This document shows positions 45,119 to 56,933 of a stretch of 64,000 nucleotides of DNA, one piece after another; position 1 is the stretch's first letter, and every line of letters starts with the position of its first letter. The notes beneath the pieces are model-generated. The model searched no databases. It saw only the letters and a program-made list of their open reading frames with translations, and was not told the DNA's origin. Source of the stretch: Phoenix dactylifera (lineage: Eukaryota > Streptophyta > Magnoliopsida > Arecales > Arecaceae); NCBI RefSeq assembly GCF_009389715.1, contig NC_052400.1, forward strand, positions 3,224,001 through 3,288,000, in the 5' to 3' direction. The position numbers and the translations under genes were made by a program.

Positions 45119-47601
45119 AGCAAGGATAAAAAATAATGAACAAGCACAAATTCGTTCTTTGATTCGTTTGTTCTTCTATAGGATGCCGACACTTCATTTT
45201 TTTTTTAATTGTCCTTCTTGTTAATAGGCAGAAACGCCGTGTATATTCTCCATGAAAAAGAAAAGTACCATGAATTAAAATAAAAAGCACCAGGTGTTGT
45301 TTGCTCTAAGTGTTCTGCTCTCTTGAATATATATTAACCGTGCTAGATGGATGAATTTGGAATCTGGGTAATGATAAGTTCCAAGGCAGAATTCGATCAA
45401 GTATATGTATATATCTCTTTTGTTGAACTAGCCATCTATCCTTGGGCATAACCTACTAATGCACAAATAAAACTACCACAGGAAAGATTTTGTTAATGGA
45501 TTAAATGGTGGTTTGGGTAAGAGGAACAATCTTATAATTAGGGACAGATGTCCATTTGAAGATGTCTAGTTTTCAGGTAGTCAGTACTCCCAGCCTCACC
45601 CAAGCATTTGGACCAGGGTAATTTGTTTCATACGAGCCTCCCTTTCTCCCAGAGACAGGGTGCACCAATCCCGTCCATCTTTCACGTTCATCTATTTGAA
45701 TATATGGGAAGTCTGATTGTCTTAACTAAAAAAGACTCTCGGTTGTTGTTTAGAAAAAAAAATCATAGAACACCACGAAAAGAGATCATGAAAAGAAAAA
45801 AAAAAATTAAAACTGATTTGGGCTTAGGCAGGGGCTTAAGATCATAAGGAAATAATAATAATAATAATCTAGTCACAGTCTCTCTCCTGGCCGCTATCAT
45901 AATCTGTCACTTCACCACCATGCCACACAATCAAATAGAATAATTTTTTTTCCAGATAAGATTTAAGGTCGCATTTTTAAATAGCTCTTTTTTGCTCCTA
46001 TGAATATATGAATATATGAATTAGAGCCAATGACTAGTCTGACCGTGTTACTATCTAGCAAATTGATGGTAGAATTATTTTTAACAGCTCCTCGGTAAAT
46101 CTCTTAAAAAGGGAAGATAGATGTATCGAACCAATCTTGTTATCTTCCCAGAATCGGATATTTTGTCTATCATCTAACTTGAATGAGGTGCTGGGGTTTA
46201 GGGTTTGGAGGTTTAGCGTTTGAGATCTAGTGTCTAGGGGTTAAGAATTTAGAGTTTTCGGTTTAAGCTTTAATTTTTTAAAAAACATAAAATAGTTATT
46301 GAAAATCATTTTAAATAAAAAAAATTCTACACCTTCAACTTCTGATGTTGTAAAGCCATAAAATGTGCCAAATTGGCTTGGATTGCAAAGGAACCATGTT
46401 AAATTGCGAGTGACCTTGTCCAAATAACAGTAATTCTAACCATCGAGATAACTACATTAGAAAGAGCAAAATAACATAAGTTTTCATCAACCACTCTAGC
46501 AGTTGTTATATTATCAACATGTTATGTTTATTATAATAATATTCGTCAAATTGTGCAGCTTCCATTTGTTACAATATTGACGGGCTGAGCAACAACGACA
46601 CGTTCTCTAATATTTAACTTAGCGGCAAGGATGCGGTTATGCAGATATTTTTTCCATACGAGAGCCTGGTTAAAATGCCTCGTCTAATTGACATTGGTGG
46701 TTAATCCAAACCACACTTGTTCTGTTTCGTGGTTACTTCTCTTTTGCATACAATTCATGCAAAATCTGATGTTTTTTTTTTTCTTCAAATGCCCAATAAT
46801 ATTAAAATTTAACCCTTACACCTGCTATTGGAGTTAAAATGAATGGAACTTGAGTAATTGGACAGTTCTGTTCCATTTTTTCACATTGAATATTTTTTCC
46901 TTAGTGTTCTTGCGATATCTGAGGAAATAATTGAACAGATATAAGCGAAGGATGGGAAATAAAAAGATGTTTCTGTAATCTGCAAAATTAATTATGTAAG
47001 GTATCACTTTAACCTTAAGACAATCACCAAGGAAAATCTTAATTTGGTTTGAAACATGAGATAGATGGATGCGACCTAGATATATAAATTATTGGCCAAT
47101 TGCTAACTATTATTAGTGGCTCAGCTGACACAAATCTGGATTGAAAAAATATTATCTAATTTGCTAACACCAACTTAAATCGTTAATGAACACCTGATGA
47201 TAGCTGGGATGTGATTACTCTGATTCGTGCAACCTCATCTGCAACAAAGTTTGCCCCGTATCGGAGCTGTTCAATCACAGAAATCGAAGAGATACCAAAA
47301 CCAGGGACATTGAAATGGAAGCAGACAGCTGTCATCGAGCATCACGCATACGCGCACTGCACCTGTCTGTCTTTCTCTCTCACTCCCTTTTTGCGTGTTA
47401 TGGACGAGATTTTTGTGAAATGGCATCTAAAAATTGTTATCAATTTTATATTTTTTCAAAATAATATTATAAAAAAATTAGAAGATAATAAGAATGGATG
47501 TGGTATGTTCAGATAATCTAAAAATAGTGAATTCAGAATCTATTTATAGATACCGTCTACATCAGTTGGACGCTCAAAGTCCGATTTAAGTTCCATAGGA
47601 T
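45119..47601. other. Intergenic between XTH-A and XTH-B
   Basis: After a probable 3' UTR the DNA is AT-rich. At 46,190-46,260 it holds degenerate telomere-like words (gggtttagggtttgg and variants). No supportable gene. Confidence 0.5.
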
Positions 47602-48372
47602 GGGATTGTTGGAATATTTTAAAATTCCAATTCTGCCCTTCTTTGCTTTTTGCCTTTTTGTTTAGTGTACTTCCTTTAGTCCCACATTGGAAAGAGATAA
47701 AACTTAAAAGGTCTTTATGTAGTATTCAGCCTTTCTAACTTGGTGAAGTAAAGAAAGAAAGTAGCCCACGCGCGCATGAGCCCAATGGAGGTCCAAGCCA
47801 AAATTGGCGAATCCGATCCGGAAACGTTTATCACGCGCAGGGGGACCCCCCCCCCCCCCCCCCCCGCGGGTGTGGGCTTGAGCCAGGTTTCTTTTTGCCG
47901 TTTTATTTTTTTGAATTGTTTTGAATAAAACGTCGCGTCTTTAAAACAGCTCTTTGGTTATCTCTTGATAAAACGTCGCGTCTCGTCGCGTCTTTAAAAA
48001 CATAAAACGATGTGTCTTTTAAATACGCCTCTTCATTTCTTTTTAAACCCTATCAGATCCGATAGAGTTATCTAATCCAACCTATCCTCTCTCTGTTTCC
48101 GAAAGCCTCTGTTTCTTGTTCCCGAGAAGAGTCTCCCTGTTTTCTTCTCTGTTGTCATTCCAAGAGCGCGGTTCTGGGCTGTTCGACCGTCACTTCATCT
48201 GCGAGTGTACGCTTGGAGTGATCCAGTTGTTGTATCCTGGAGGATAGGCCGCCATTACCTGCTACACCGAGATTCAATCTCCGAGGGGCGCGATCTATTC
48301 TTAAGGACAGTGAAATCACGCCTCAACTGATAAGTTCTTCCTTCTTTCATCTATTATTTTTCTTACAGGGAT
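47602..48372. mobile_element. Solo LTR, probably Ty1-copia
   Basis: A 761-bp element (47,607-48,367) starts TGTTGGAATATTTT and ends TTCTTACA, thus TG...CA. It is flanked by a perfect 5-bp target duplication GGGAT (47,602-47,606 and 48,368-48,372). Interior features fit an LTR: 'cccacattgg' near the start, and near the end the 'ggcgcgatc.attcttaaggaca' text common in copia LTRs. No internal domain follows, so it is a solo LTR left by recombination. It contains a 20-nt C run (47,846-47,865) and lies 630 bp upstream of the XTH-B start. Confidence 0.85.
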
Positions 48373-48997
48373 TTCAATTTAAGTAAGAGAACTTGCATTC
48401 AAGATGTGGAACTAAAAGAAAAGGTATTTAAAATATTGCACCCAACGAAAATTTAGAGAATAAGATTAATATTATTTTTGAAAATTTGAATTTTTTCAAG
48501 TTAAAAACTCTTAACGCTTTCGACCCAAAATCGAGGCAGTATCTAACAGCCGAGCGAATCGAGACGGAATCCAACAGCCGAGCGATAGCTGGAAAGTCCG
48601 GCAGCCCACTTTTTTTTTTGCCTTTTTTTTTTTTTCATTTCGCTTTTCCCCACTTACACCTAAATTTGACATGAAATCAAGATCAGATCTAACGACGGAT
48701 TGGATGATGGTCGGAAGAGTTGGTACCCTTTGCGCGCGTGGTTACTTCATTGACGCGGAGGGTCCAGTAGTTTCTTGTGACCGTAAGCCGCGTTCTGACA
48801 CCTCTGCTGCCAACCTGTTGCCAACCCATAGGCTATACCATCGAGAAAACGAAGCATCCAATCCCATCCCCTTCCTCGATCCCTCCTATGCTCTCCGTAG
48901 ACCCAGCACCCCCTGCCGTCTTCCTCACTACACCAACCAAACTCCCATCTTTCCTCAATACTCCTACTTGATCCCGTGTCAACCAGTCCCAAGCACC

Positions 48998-51900
48998 ATG
49001 GCCTTCGTTTTCCTCCTCCTCCTAGCTTGCTCTCTGATGACCGCTGCCTCCGCTGGTAACTTGGACCAAAACTTCCAACTCACCTGGGGCGATGGGCGTG
49101 CAAAGATCCTCGAAAACGGGCAGCTCCTCACCCTCTCCCTCGACAAAGCCTCTGGCTCCGGCTTCCAGTCCAAGAACGAGTATCTCTTCGGCAAGATCGA
49201 CATGCAGCTGAAACTAGTCCCTGGGAACTCCGCCGGCACCGTCACCGCCTACTACGTAAGTCCCCTTTTATAGCCACCAGGCATCGTCTAATCCGTCCTC
49301 CTTTCTATTATGACTGGAATTTGAAGAACTAACCTGGCATCTCTGCTCGCAGCTATCATCACAAGGACCGACCCATGATGAGATCGACTTCGAGTTCCTC
49401 GGGAACCTCAGCGGAGACCCTTACACGCTCCACACCAACGTTTTCGCCCAGGGGAAGGGGAACAAAGAGATGCAGTTCCATCTCTGGTTTGATCCCACCA
49501 AGGACTTCCACACCTACTCCATCCTCTGGAACCCCCGACATATCATGTGAGTTCTCAAATCCCGCATAAGCGATGCTATCTAATACAAAATGCTGCTTCC
49601 TCTCGTACATTTGAAACTAATGTCAGGCTCGCCTTGGATTTTATTTAGGGGAAATTAATCACCCACCCTCTTTTAGACCACGCTATAACAAAAAGTCCCC
49701 GTTGACCGGTCTTAAAATTTTTCGTCCATTATCTCTATTAAGTTTAATTCCCCGTCCTTCAGCCCCTTTTGTTTTTTCAAAAAATACCGAAAATGCCCCT
49801 ACCCCTTTTGATCTCCCATTTCTAGAAGAAGAAGAAGAAGAAGAAACAGGGGCAGCCGCCACCGACCACGGTCCATCCCCGCCCGAGCTCCCTCCCGTGG
49901 CTGCCACCGGCGCCGTCTCGCTTCCTACCGAGCCCCATCCCGCGGCTCCGCCACCTCCCGTGCCCCTTCCCCTCCTAATCTTTCGATCTCAGCAGAAAAA
50001 GAAGAAGAAGAAGGCCCGGCCGCCGCCGACCATGGCGCGCCTCCGCCCGAGCTCCCTCCTGCGGCCGCGGCCGGCCCCTGCTCGCCCCCTCCTGCGGCCT
50101 CGCCCCCTCCCACGGCCCCCGTCCGAGCTCCCTCCCGCGGCCGCCGTCGGCTCCGGCTCGCCGTCGACGGCGGCCCCGCCCCCTCCAACGGCCGCCACGG
50201 CCCGGCCCCCTCCGGCGCCGCCGGCTCGCAGGAGGAGAAGAAAGAAGAAAGAAGAAGAAGGGAAGAAGAGAAGAAAAAGAAAAAAAAAAGAAAAGGAAAG
50301 AAAAAGAAAAAAAAAAGAAAAAAAATAAATAATTAAATAAATGCATAAATAAATAAATCAATAAATATAAATAAACAAATAAATAAAATAAATAAATAAA
50401 TAATATATTCTAATAAAATAAAATAATTATAAATAAATAAATAAATAAAGAAAAAGGAAGAAAAGGAAAGAAAAAGAAAAAAGAAGAAAAGGAAAGGAAA
50501 AGAAAAAAGAAAAGAAGAAAAAAAAGAAAAGAAAAGAAAAAAAAACAGAAGAAAAGGAAAGAAAAAGAAGAGAGGGAAAGAAAAAGAAAAAAAGGAAAGA
50601 AAAAAAAGAAAAGGAAAGAAGAAGAAAAAAAAGAAAGAAAAAGAAGAAAAAGAAAGAAAAGAAAAAAAGAAAAGAAAAAGGAAGAAAATGAAAGAAAAAG
50701 AAGAAAAAGGAAAGAAAGAAGAAAAAGAAAAGAAAAAGAAGAAAAGGATTATTTCTACAAAAAGCAGAAAACTCAGTTAAGTTCATCATTCTGCTCTGTG
50801 CACACAATTTATTGTTTACTGCACACAGATATGTGTCATTTGCACACACTTATTATTGTAAGCCTAGAGCATGGCACAAACTCAGTTAACCTGGAAACAT
50901 ACTTAATTAACGTTGGCACACACTAAATTTACCCCCGAACACAGTTTTGTGCTTTTTGCACACAGTTTTCTGCTTTTTTGCACACAGTTAATCGACTACT
51001 GCACACAGATATGTGCCATGTGCACACAGTTAAGTTAAGCATTCTGCTCTGTGCACACAATTACCCGAACACAGTTTTATGCTTTTTGCACAGTTTTCTG
51101 CTTTTTGCACACAGTTTATCGATTACTGCACAGAGATATGTGCCATGTGCACACAGTTAAGGTTAAGCATTCTGCTCTGTGCACACAATTTATTGTTTAC
51201 TGCACACAGATATGTGTCATTTGCACATACTTATTGTTGTAGGCCTAGAGCATGGCACCAACTCAATTAACCTGGAAACATACTTAATTAACGTTGGCAC
51301 ACACTAAATTTACCTCCGAACACAGTTTTGTGCTTTTTGCACACAGTTTTCTGCTTTTTGCACACAGTTAATCGACTACTGCACACAGATATGTGCCATG
51401 TGCACACAGTTAAGTTAAGCATTCTGCTCTGTGCACACAATTACCCGAACACAGTTTTATGCTTTTTGCACAGTTTTCTGCTTTTTGCACACAGTTTATC
51501 GATTACTGCACACAGATATGTGCCATGTGCACACAGTTAAGTTCAGCATTCTGCTCTGTGCACACAATTTATTGTTTACTGCACACAGATATGTGTCATT
51601 TGCACACACTTATTGTTGTAAGCCTAGAGCATGGCACAAACTCAATTAACCTGGAAACATACTTAATTAACGTTGGCACACACTAAATTTACCCCCGAAC
51701 ACAGTTTTGTGCTTTTTGCACACAGTTAATCGACTACTGCACACAGACATGTGCCATGTGCACACAGTTAAATTAAGCATTCTGCTCCATGCACACAATT
51801 TTCCGAACACAGTTTTATGCTTTTTGCACACAGTTTATCGATTACTGCACACAGATATGTGCCATGTGCACACAGTTAAGTTCAGTATTCTGCTCTGTGC

Positions 51901-54221
51901 ACACAATTTATTGTTTACTGCACACAGATATGTGTCATTTGCACACACTTATTGTTGTAAGCCTAGAGCATGTAACCTGGAAACATACTTAATTAACGTT
52001 GGCACACACTAAATTTACCCCCGAACACAGTTTTGTGCTTTTTGCACACAGTTAATCGACAATTTTTTTCTTTTCTTTTCTTTTTTTCTTTTTTCCTTTT
52101 CTTCTTTTTCTTTTCTTTTTTTCTTTTTCTTTCCTTTTTCCTCTTTTTCTTTCCTTTTTCTTCTTTTTTTCTTTTTCTTTCCTTCTTTTTTTTCTTTTAT
52201 TTTTCTTTTTCTTTCCTTCTCTACACACAATTAAGTCTTCTGTGCACACACTTAAATCTTCTCTCAACACAGTTAAGTATTCTATACATCACACAGTTAA
52301 GTTAAATATTCTCTATACACAATTAAGTCTTATATGCACACATTTAAATTTTCTCTGCACACAGTTAAGTGTGTGCAGAGAAGACTTAATTGTGTACAGA
52401 GAACACTTAACTATGTGATGCACACAGTTAAATGTTCTCTGTATACAATTAAGTATTCTCTGCACATACATGAATCTTCTTTTTCTTTCCTTTTCTTCTA
52501 TTTTTTTCTTTTCTTTTCTTTTCTTTTTTCTTTTTTTCTTTTTTCTTTTTCTTTTTCTTTCCTTCTCTTCTTTTTCTTTCCTTTTTCTTCTTCTTTTTTT
52601 CTTTTCTTTTTTTCTTTTTTTCCTTTTCTTCTTTTTCTTTTCTTTTTCTTCTTTTTCTTTCCTTTCTTTCCTTTTTCTTCTTTTTCTTTCCTTTTCTTCC
52701 TTTTTCTTTTCTTTTTTTCTTTTTTTCCTTTTCTTCTTTTTCTTTCCTTTTTTTCTTCTTCTTTCCTTTTCTTCTTTTTCTTTCCTTTTTTCTTTTTCTT
52801 TCCCTCTCTTCTTTCTCTTTCCTTTTTTCCCTTCTTTTTCTTTTTTTTTCTCTTCTTCCTTTCTTCTTCTTTCTTCTCCTCCCGCAGGCCGGCGCCACCG
52901 GAGGCCGGGGGAGAGGGCCCGGCCATGGCGGCCGCAGAAGGGGGCCGCAGGAGAGGGCCCGGCCGTGGCGGCTTTATTTATTTATTTATAATTATTTTAT
53001 TTTATTATAGAATATATTATTTATTTATTTATTTATTTATTTTATTTATTTTATTTGTTCATTTATATTTATTGATTTATTTATTTATGCATTTATTTAA
53101 TTATTTATTTTTTTTCTTTTTTTTCCTTCTTTTTCTTTCCTTTTCCTTTTTTTCTTTTCTTTTTCTTCTCTTCTTCCCTTCTTCTTCTTTCTTCTTTCTT
53201 CTCCTCCTGCGAGCCGGCGGCGCCGGAGGGGGCCGGGCCGTGGCGGCCGTTGGAGGGGGCGGGGCCGCCGTCGACGGCGAGCCGGGGCCGACGGCGGCCG
53301 CGGGAGGGAGCTCGGGCGGGGGCCGTGGGAGGGAGCTCGGACGGGGGCGGGCCATGGGAGGGGGCTCGGGAGGGAAGAGGCCGCGAGAGGGGGCGAGCAG
53401 GGGCCGGCGACGGCTGCAGGAGGGAGCTCGGGCAGAGGCGAGCTGTGGTCGGCGGCGGCCGGGCCTTCTTCTTCTTCTTTTTCTTCTGAGAACGGGAGAT
53501 TAGGAAGGGAAGGGGCACGGGAGGTGGCGGGGCCGCGGGATGGGGCTCGGTAGGGAGCGAGACGGCGCCGGTGGCGACCGCGGGAGGGAGCTCGGGCGGG
53601 GACGGGCCGTGGTCGGTGGCGGCTGCCCCTGTTTCTTCTTCTTCTTTTGGGAATGGGAGATCAAAAGGGGCAGGGGCATTTTAATATTCTTGGGGGCGTT
53701 TTCGTCTCATAATAAAATATTGAAATATGGCTGGACTGATCGTTAAACAACCAGTCAACAGGGATTAAATGTTAAAGACCGGTCAATAAATGTACCGGTG
53801 ATTAATTTCCCCTTTTATTTATCCCTTCAGCTTCATGGTTGATGGCATGCCAATCAGAGACTTCAAGAACATGGAGTCCAAGGGTGTTGCGTTTCCGAAG
53901 AACCAACCCATGAGGATCTACTCCAGCCTCTGGAATGCCGATGACTGGGCGACGCAGGGCGGACGCATCAAGACCGACTGGGCGAAGGCCCCCTTCACCG
54001 CCTCGTACAGGAATTTCAACGCTGATGCCTGCGTCTGGTCCTCTGGTGCCTCCAACTGCCCTTCGAAGAAATCTAACAGTGCTGGCTGGTGGAACCAGGA
54101 GCTGGACTCCACAAGCCATCAGAGGATGAGGTGGGTGCAGAAGAACTACATGATCTACAACTACTGCACCGATCAGAAGCGATTCCCCCAGGGCCTGCCT
54201 CCAGAGTGCTCCATAGCCTGA
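48998..54221 (+). CDS. Xyloglucan endotransglucosylase/hydrolase B, with a 4.2-kb intron insertion
   Basis: GH16 wall-remodelling enzyme, close paralogue of C. Exons are 48998-49255, 49353-49546 and 53831-54221, giving 280 residues. Signal peptide [19 protein letters not shown], then [15 protein letters not shown] spans residues 94-103 (Glu96, Glu100), with glycosylation site Asn104-Leu-Ser. The C-terminus ends PPECSIA. The reading frame is intact. Intron 2 is 4,284 bp, against 110 bp in C, because of one large TIR element. The frame stays open upstream to 48,671, but the ATG at 48,998 matches C and begins the signal peptide. Relative to C it differs around the loop after SSGASNC and has His in 'TSHQRMRW'. 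The TATA box seen in C is missing here and a solo LTR lies close upstream, so expression may be altered. Confidence 0.93.
50450..50753 (+). repeat. Polypurine tract (GA-rich), left side of element core
   Basis: About 300 bp of nearly pure A/G on the + strand, built of aaaag/gaaagaaaaag words. Inverted counterparts on the right are the pyrimidine tracts at 52,063-52,218 and 52,475-52,878. Confidence 0.9.
50754..52062 (+). repeat. Composite tandem array, unit ~380 bp with GCACACAG sub-repeats
   Basis: The anchor 'acc.ccgaacacagttttgtg' recurs at 50,931, 51,312, 51,691 and 52,017, giving periods of 381, 379 and 326 bp. Within each unit, shorter modules repeat: 'ctgcacacagatatgtg' followed by '..atgtgcacacagttaag', and 'cattctgctctgtgcacac'. 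The third unit has lost an internal module. Frames are open by periodicity ([14 protein letters not shown]) but I do not regard them as coding. Confidence 0.9.
52063..52218 (+). repeat. Polypyrimidine tract 1, right side of element core
   Basis: About 155 bp of almost pure C/T, complementary in orientation to the left purine tract. Confidence 0.9.
52219..52474 (+). repeat. Inverted GCACACAG modules between the pyrimidine tracts
   Basis: Short 'cacacagttaag' and 'acaattaag' modules run in both orientations here. One forms a perfect hairpin around 'cacttaactgtgtgc' with 'gcacacagttaagtg' (about 52,357-52,378). It differs from the main array in spacing and orientation. Confidence 0.7.
52475..52972 (+). 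repeat. Polypyrimidine tract 2 and GC-rich partial copy of the TIR block
   Basis: About 400 bp of C/T-rich DNA (52,475-52,878), then 52,879-52,972 repeats GC-rich text ('gccggcgcc', 'gagagggcccggcc', 'gtggcggc') that also occurs at 53,205-53,245 in the right arm. The right arm's inner edge has thus been partly duplicated. Confidence 0.75.
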
Positions 54222-56689
54222 AGAGAACAGAGATCGCAGAACATGGAAACAAATTCTTTTATTCGTTAGTTCTTGTGTAGGATACTAGGACGGATTCCTT
54301 ATCATCATTCATGTTAATGGACACGGAACACTATATATGTTGTTATATTCTCCATGCCAAATGATACCATGCATATATTAAGAGAAGCACGTACGGGGGT
54401 GAGTTTTCTCTAGCCGTTCAGCTGAACTAACTTGCCTTCAGACGAATGCATGTTCTTCGCTCATGTATTATATTCTGAGTATATGCGATGCAAGTATGGT
54501 AATACATAACCTGATTTCAGAAATCTCTCTCTCTCTCTAGTTGAAAGTGCCATCTAATTCTGAGGCATATCGTCCCAGTGCGCGAAAAGTACTAAAAGAA
54601 AAAAGCATTATTAAATTTAGCATTTAAAGGAAAGACCGCAGGCGTAAGTTACATCTTCAACTTAATTATGATTCAAGTCAGCTGAATTCTTGAGAGAGGA
54701 ATAGTCTCAGCAGGCGGGACGGATGTTCATTGAAGGTGCCTGTTTTCGAGGCAGCGAGACCTATCTGTCTTGCCTCCACCTGGGCTTGGGTAATTCGCTC
54801 CAGATCAGCCATCCCTCCTTTAATCCCAAAGGAAGACTGAGGCTTGTGTTCTAAGCCTTTGTCTTGCTATATCTTGGTTTATGAGTGCAAAATTCAAATT
54901 TTAGTTACATTAACCCATCGAAATTCTAAACTAAAAGAGATTCTCGCATCCTGTGCAAAAATTCACAGAATATCGTGAAAAATTAAAGATAAATTTGAGC
55001 TTCAACAGGTGAGAATGCAGTCATGAAGACATTTATTCTATGTTAGTGTCTGAGCCGATGTCGACAATGTTGGTCTAATTTAGATCAACCATATTTTGTT
55101 TTATGTAGCTACACTTTCGTCCTACATATAATCCATGCAGAAATAGTCTAAATCTAAACGTGACAGCTAGTCTAAATCTAAACGTCTGACTTGATCTACG
55201 AATGATCCATTTTAAGCAGGTTCAGGTTTAACATAAATATATCAATTCATAAATAAATGGGTTAGGTTCCGGTTTAGACTTTTAAACTATTTAACCCGCT
55301 TTGCTCTGTTTAATAATTGAGTTAGACTCTAATCTGACCTATTTAACCCATTTTAAATCTACCTAGTTAAAACCTATTTAACATGTTTTTGTCTTATTTA
55401 ACCTGGCCCGTTTAACCTGTTTAATCTATTTAAATCAATTTAATTCATTAAAAATCTACTTAATCTATGTAGCCCGTTTAACCTGACTTGACCTATTTAA
55501 TAAATAGGTTATGTAGATCGGCTCAAGTTACCTTTTTAATAAAAAGATTGGGTTTAGATATAAATTTTTGACCTGTTTAATAAACAGGTAGGATTTGGGT
55601 TAACGAATTTTTGATTCAACCCAACCAATATCCGATCCGACGTAATTGCCACCCCTATCTAAATCTTTATTAGACGCCTATATTCTTGGTTGTTATGCAA
55701 TTTTGCCCATTGTAACCATGTTAAAGTAAAGTAGAACAACAAATGAATTTTTACTAGTTATATAAACTTATATTTTTTTTTGAGGTATAAAAACTCAAGT
55801 TTTTAGCCCTAAGATTTGGTCTGCATTGTGATGTGATATTCATAGTAACGATCAAAAAGTTCCATTATAAGTGAAGGACAGTAGATGATTAATAAAAATT
55901 ATCGAAATAATCTCATTATTTAGTATTACCCTTGCCCTGGTGCTTAAGCCGAGAGGATATTAAATATGACCAAAAAATGATCTACATCACGAACAGAGTA
56001 TTACACTTTATAGTAGAATAACATCCCACACTGATAGTTGTTTACACCACATCCAAACTAACAGGCAAGAGCAATAGATCAATGGTTGCAAGCCTTGTGA
56101 CGTCTCCAGAGATAGGCTAGGAAGTGGCAACTCTAAGGGAAGATGAGAACATCGAAATAATGAGATCTCATCTCAATATCTCATATGGAAGATGGACTGT
56201 ATATGAAGATGAGGGACAGCCCAAGCATTAACAATGGGGACCAAGTGCAGACCTAGAACCAGACGGCAGGCTGAGCATAGATTGAGTGCTAGGGTGCAGA
56301 TCGAGCATACACTCAATAGCAGGTGGCAAAACAAGTTGAGTGCCTGAGAGCGACCAAGCATAGACCCGATATTAAACTGCAGATCGAGCTAGATTGCTAG
56401 GATGCAAACCGAGCATATATGGAACAAATCCCGTGGTACAACCTGAGTATAAACCGAATATCAAGAGGAGAAACAATCTCCAAAGGACTATCAAGCAACA
56501 AACTGAGGGGATGAGAGTTATCTATCTTGAGCAAGAGGTATTCCAATGGAGCAAAGTCCAAGTAGCCTATGAACAGTTACCAAGACCAAGAACGTGTAGT
56601 GATTAATAATGCTCATATAGTGGAAGAGATGGCAACTATCACGAACGATGGTGGTGGCAATATGGCGTGAACTAGCGAGAACGGACTTA
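54222..56689. other. XTH-B 3' flank with decayed repeats
   Basis: The probable 3' UTR lies in the first ~200 bp. At about 55,200-55,665 there is a repeat rich in tttaacc/cctgttta words ending 'ttgccacccct', the style of a degraded MITE. At 56,040-56,690 there is LTR-like text (repeated 'gagcatagat', 'cagatcgagc' words). No gene. Confidence 0.5.
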
Positions 56690-56933
56690 CCATATACGTA
56701 ATAGTTAAGGGGAGAAGGGCTCCTTCCCAAGCATCAAACTATATAAACTTTTATCTTTATTTTCCATTTAATTTCATATTTACTTATTTTATATTTCCTG
56801 TAGCTTAGTTTGTTCCTTAGTTTATCACTGTTGCCTTCCATGTAGTAAAAGACTTTGAAGGTCCAAGATAGGGAACCTACAGTTTCTCCATTCTTTCCTA
56901 AATCAATGGCCGACCTATTTGGTGTTCTCTCAT

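Larger units (their letters stand above)
49648..53812. mobile_element. 4,165-bp long-TIR element (Mutator-like/foldback), non-autonomous
   Basis: The ends are a perfect 16-bp inverted repeat, GGGGAAATTAATCACC. The 9-bp flanks TTTTATTTA (49,639-49,647 and 53,813-53,821) are identical. The paralogous intron in XTH-C has the same sequence with a single TTTTATTTA and no insert, so the boundaries are exact. Inverted similarity continues inward over 49,648-50,449 and 52,973-53,812. In order it covers a subterminal 'gaccggtctt' block, a GC-rich (GAG/CCCGG)-type block, and an A/T-rich (AAAT)n block. No transposase-like frame is present; open frames here are low-complexity. A 9-bp duplication and long TIRs fit Mutator-like elements, but GGGG ends are not the usual Mu terminus, so a novel foldback family is possible. 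Confidence 0.9.

Noticed and set aside
46190-46260. Interstitial telomere repeat
   Set aside because: Only a few degenerate gggtttagggtttgg-like words; too short and irregular to call a telomeric array.
48671-48997. N-terminal extension of XTH-B in the open frame
   Set aside because: The ATG at 48,998 matches XTH-C and begins a proper signal peptide; the upstream part is promoter and leader sequence shared with XTH-C.
49702-50328. 208-codon Pro/Ala/Arg-rich frame in the left arm
   Set aside because: Low-complexity GC-rich repeat; its inverted copy in the right arm is open in several frames too. No domain recognised.
50978-52012. Repeated His/Cys-rich peptides ([14 protein letters not shown])
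   Set aside because: The frames follow the tandem DNA period, are short, and are interrupted differently in each unit. There is no start or splice context supporting expression.
50754-52062. CRISPR-like array of repeats
   Set aside because: Units are long, adjacent and composite without unique spacers, and this is plant nuclear DNA inside a transposon.
52334-53503. 389-codon Phe/Leu/Ser-rich open frame
   Set aside because: It is produced by pyrimidine tracts and the (TTTA)n block of the TIR element. Several other frames on both strands are equally open, and there is no protein-like composition.
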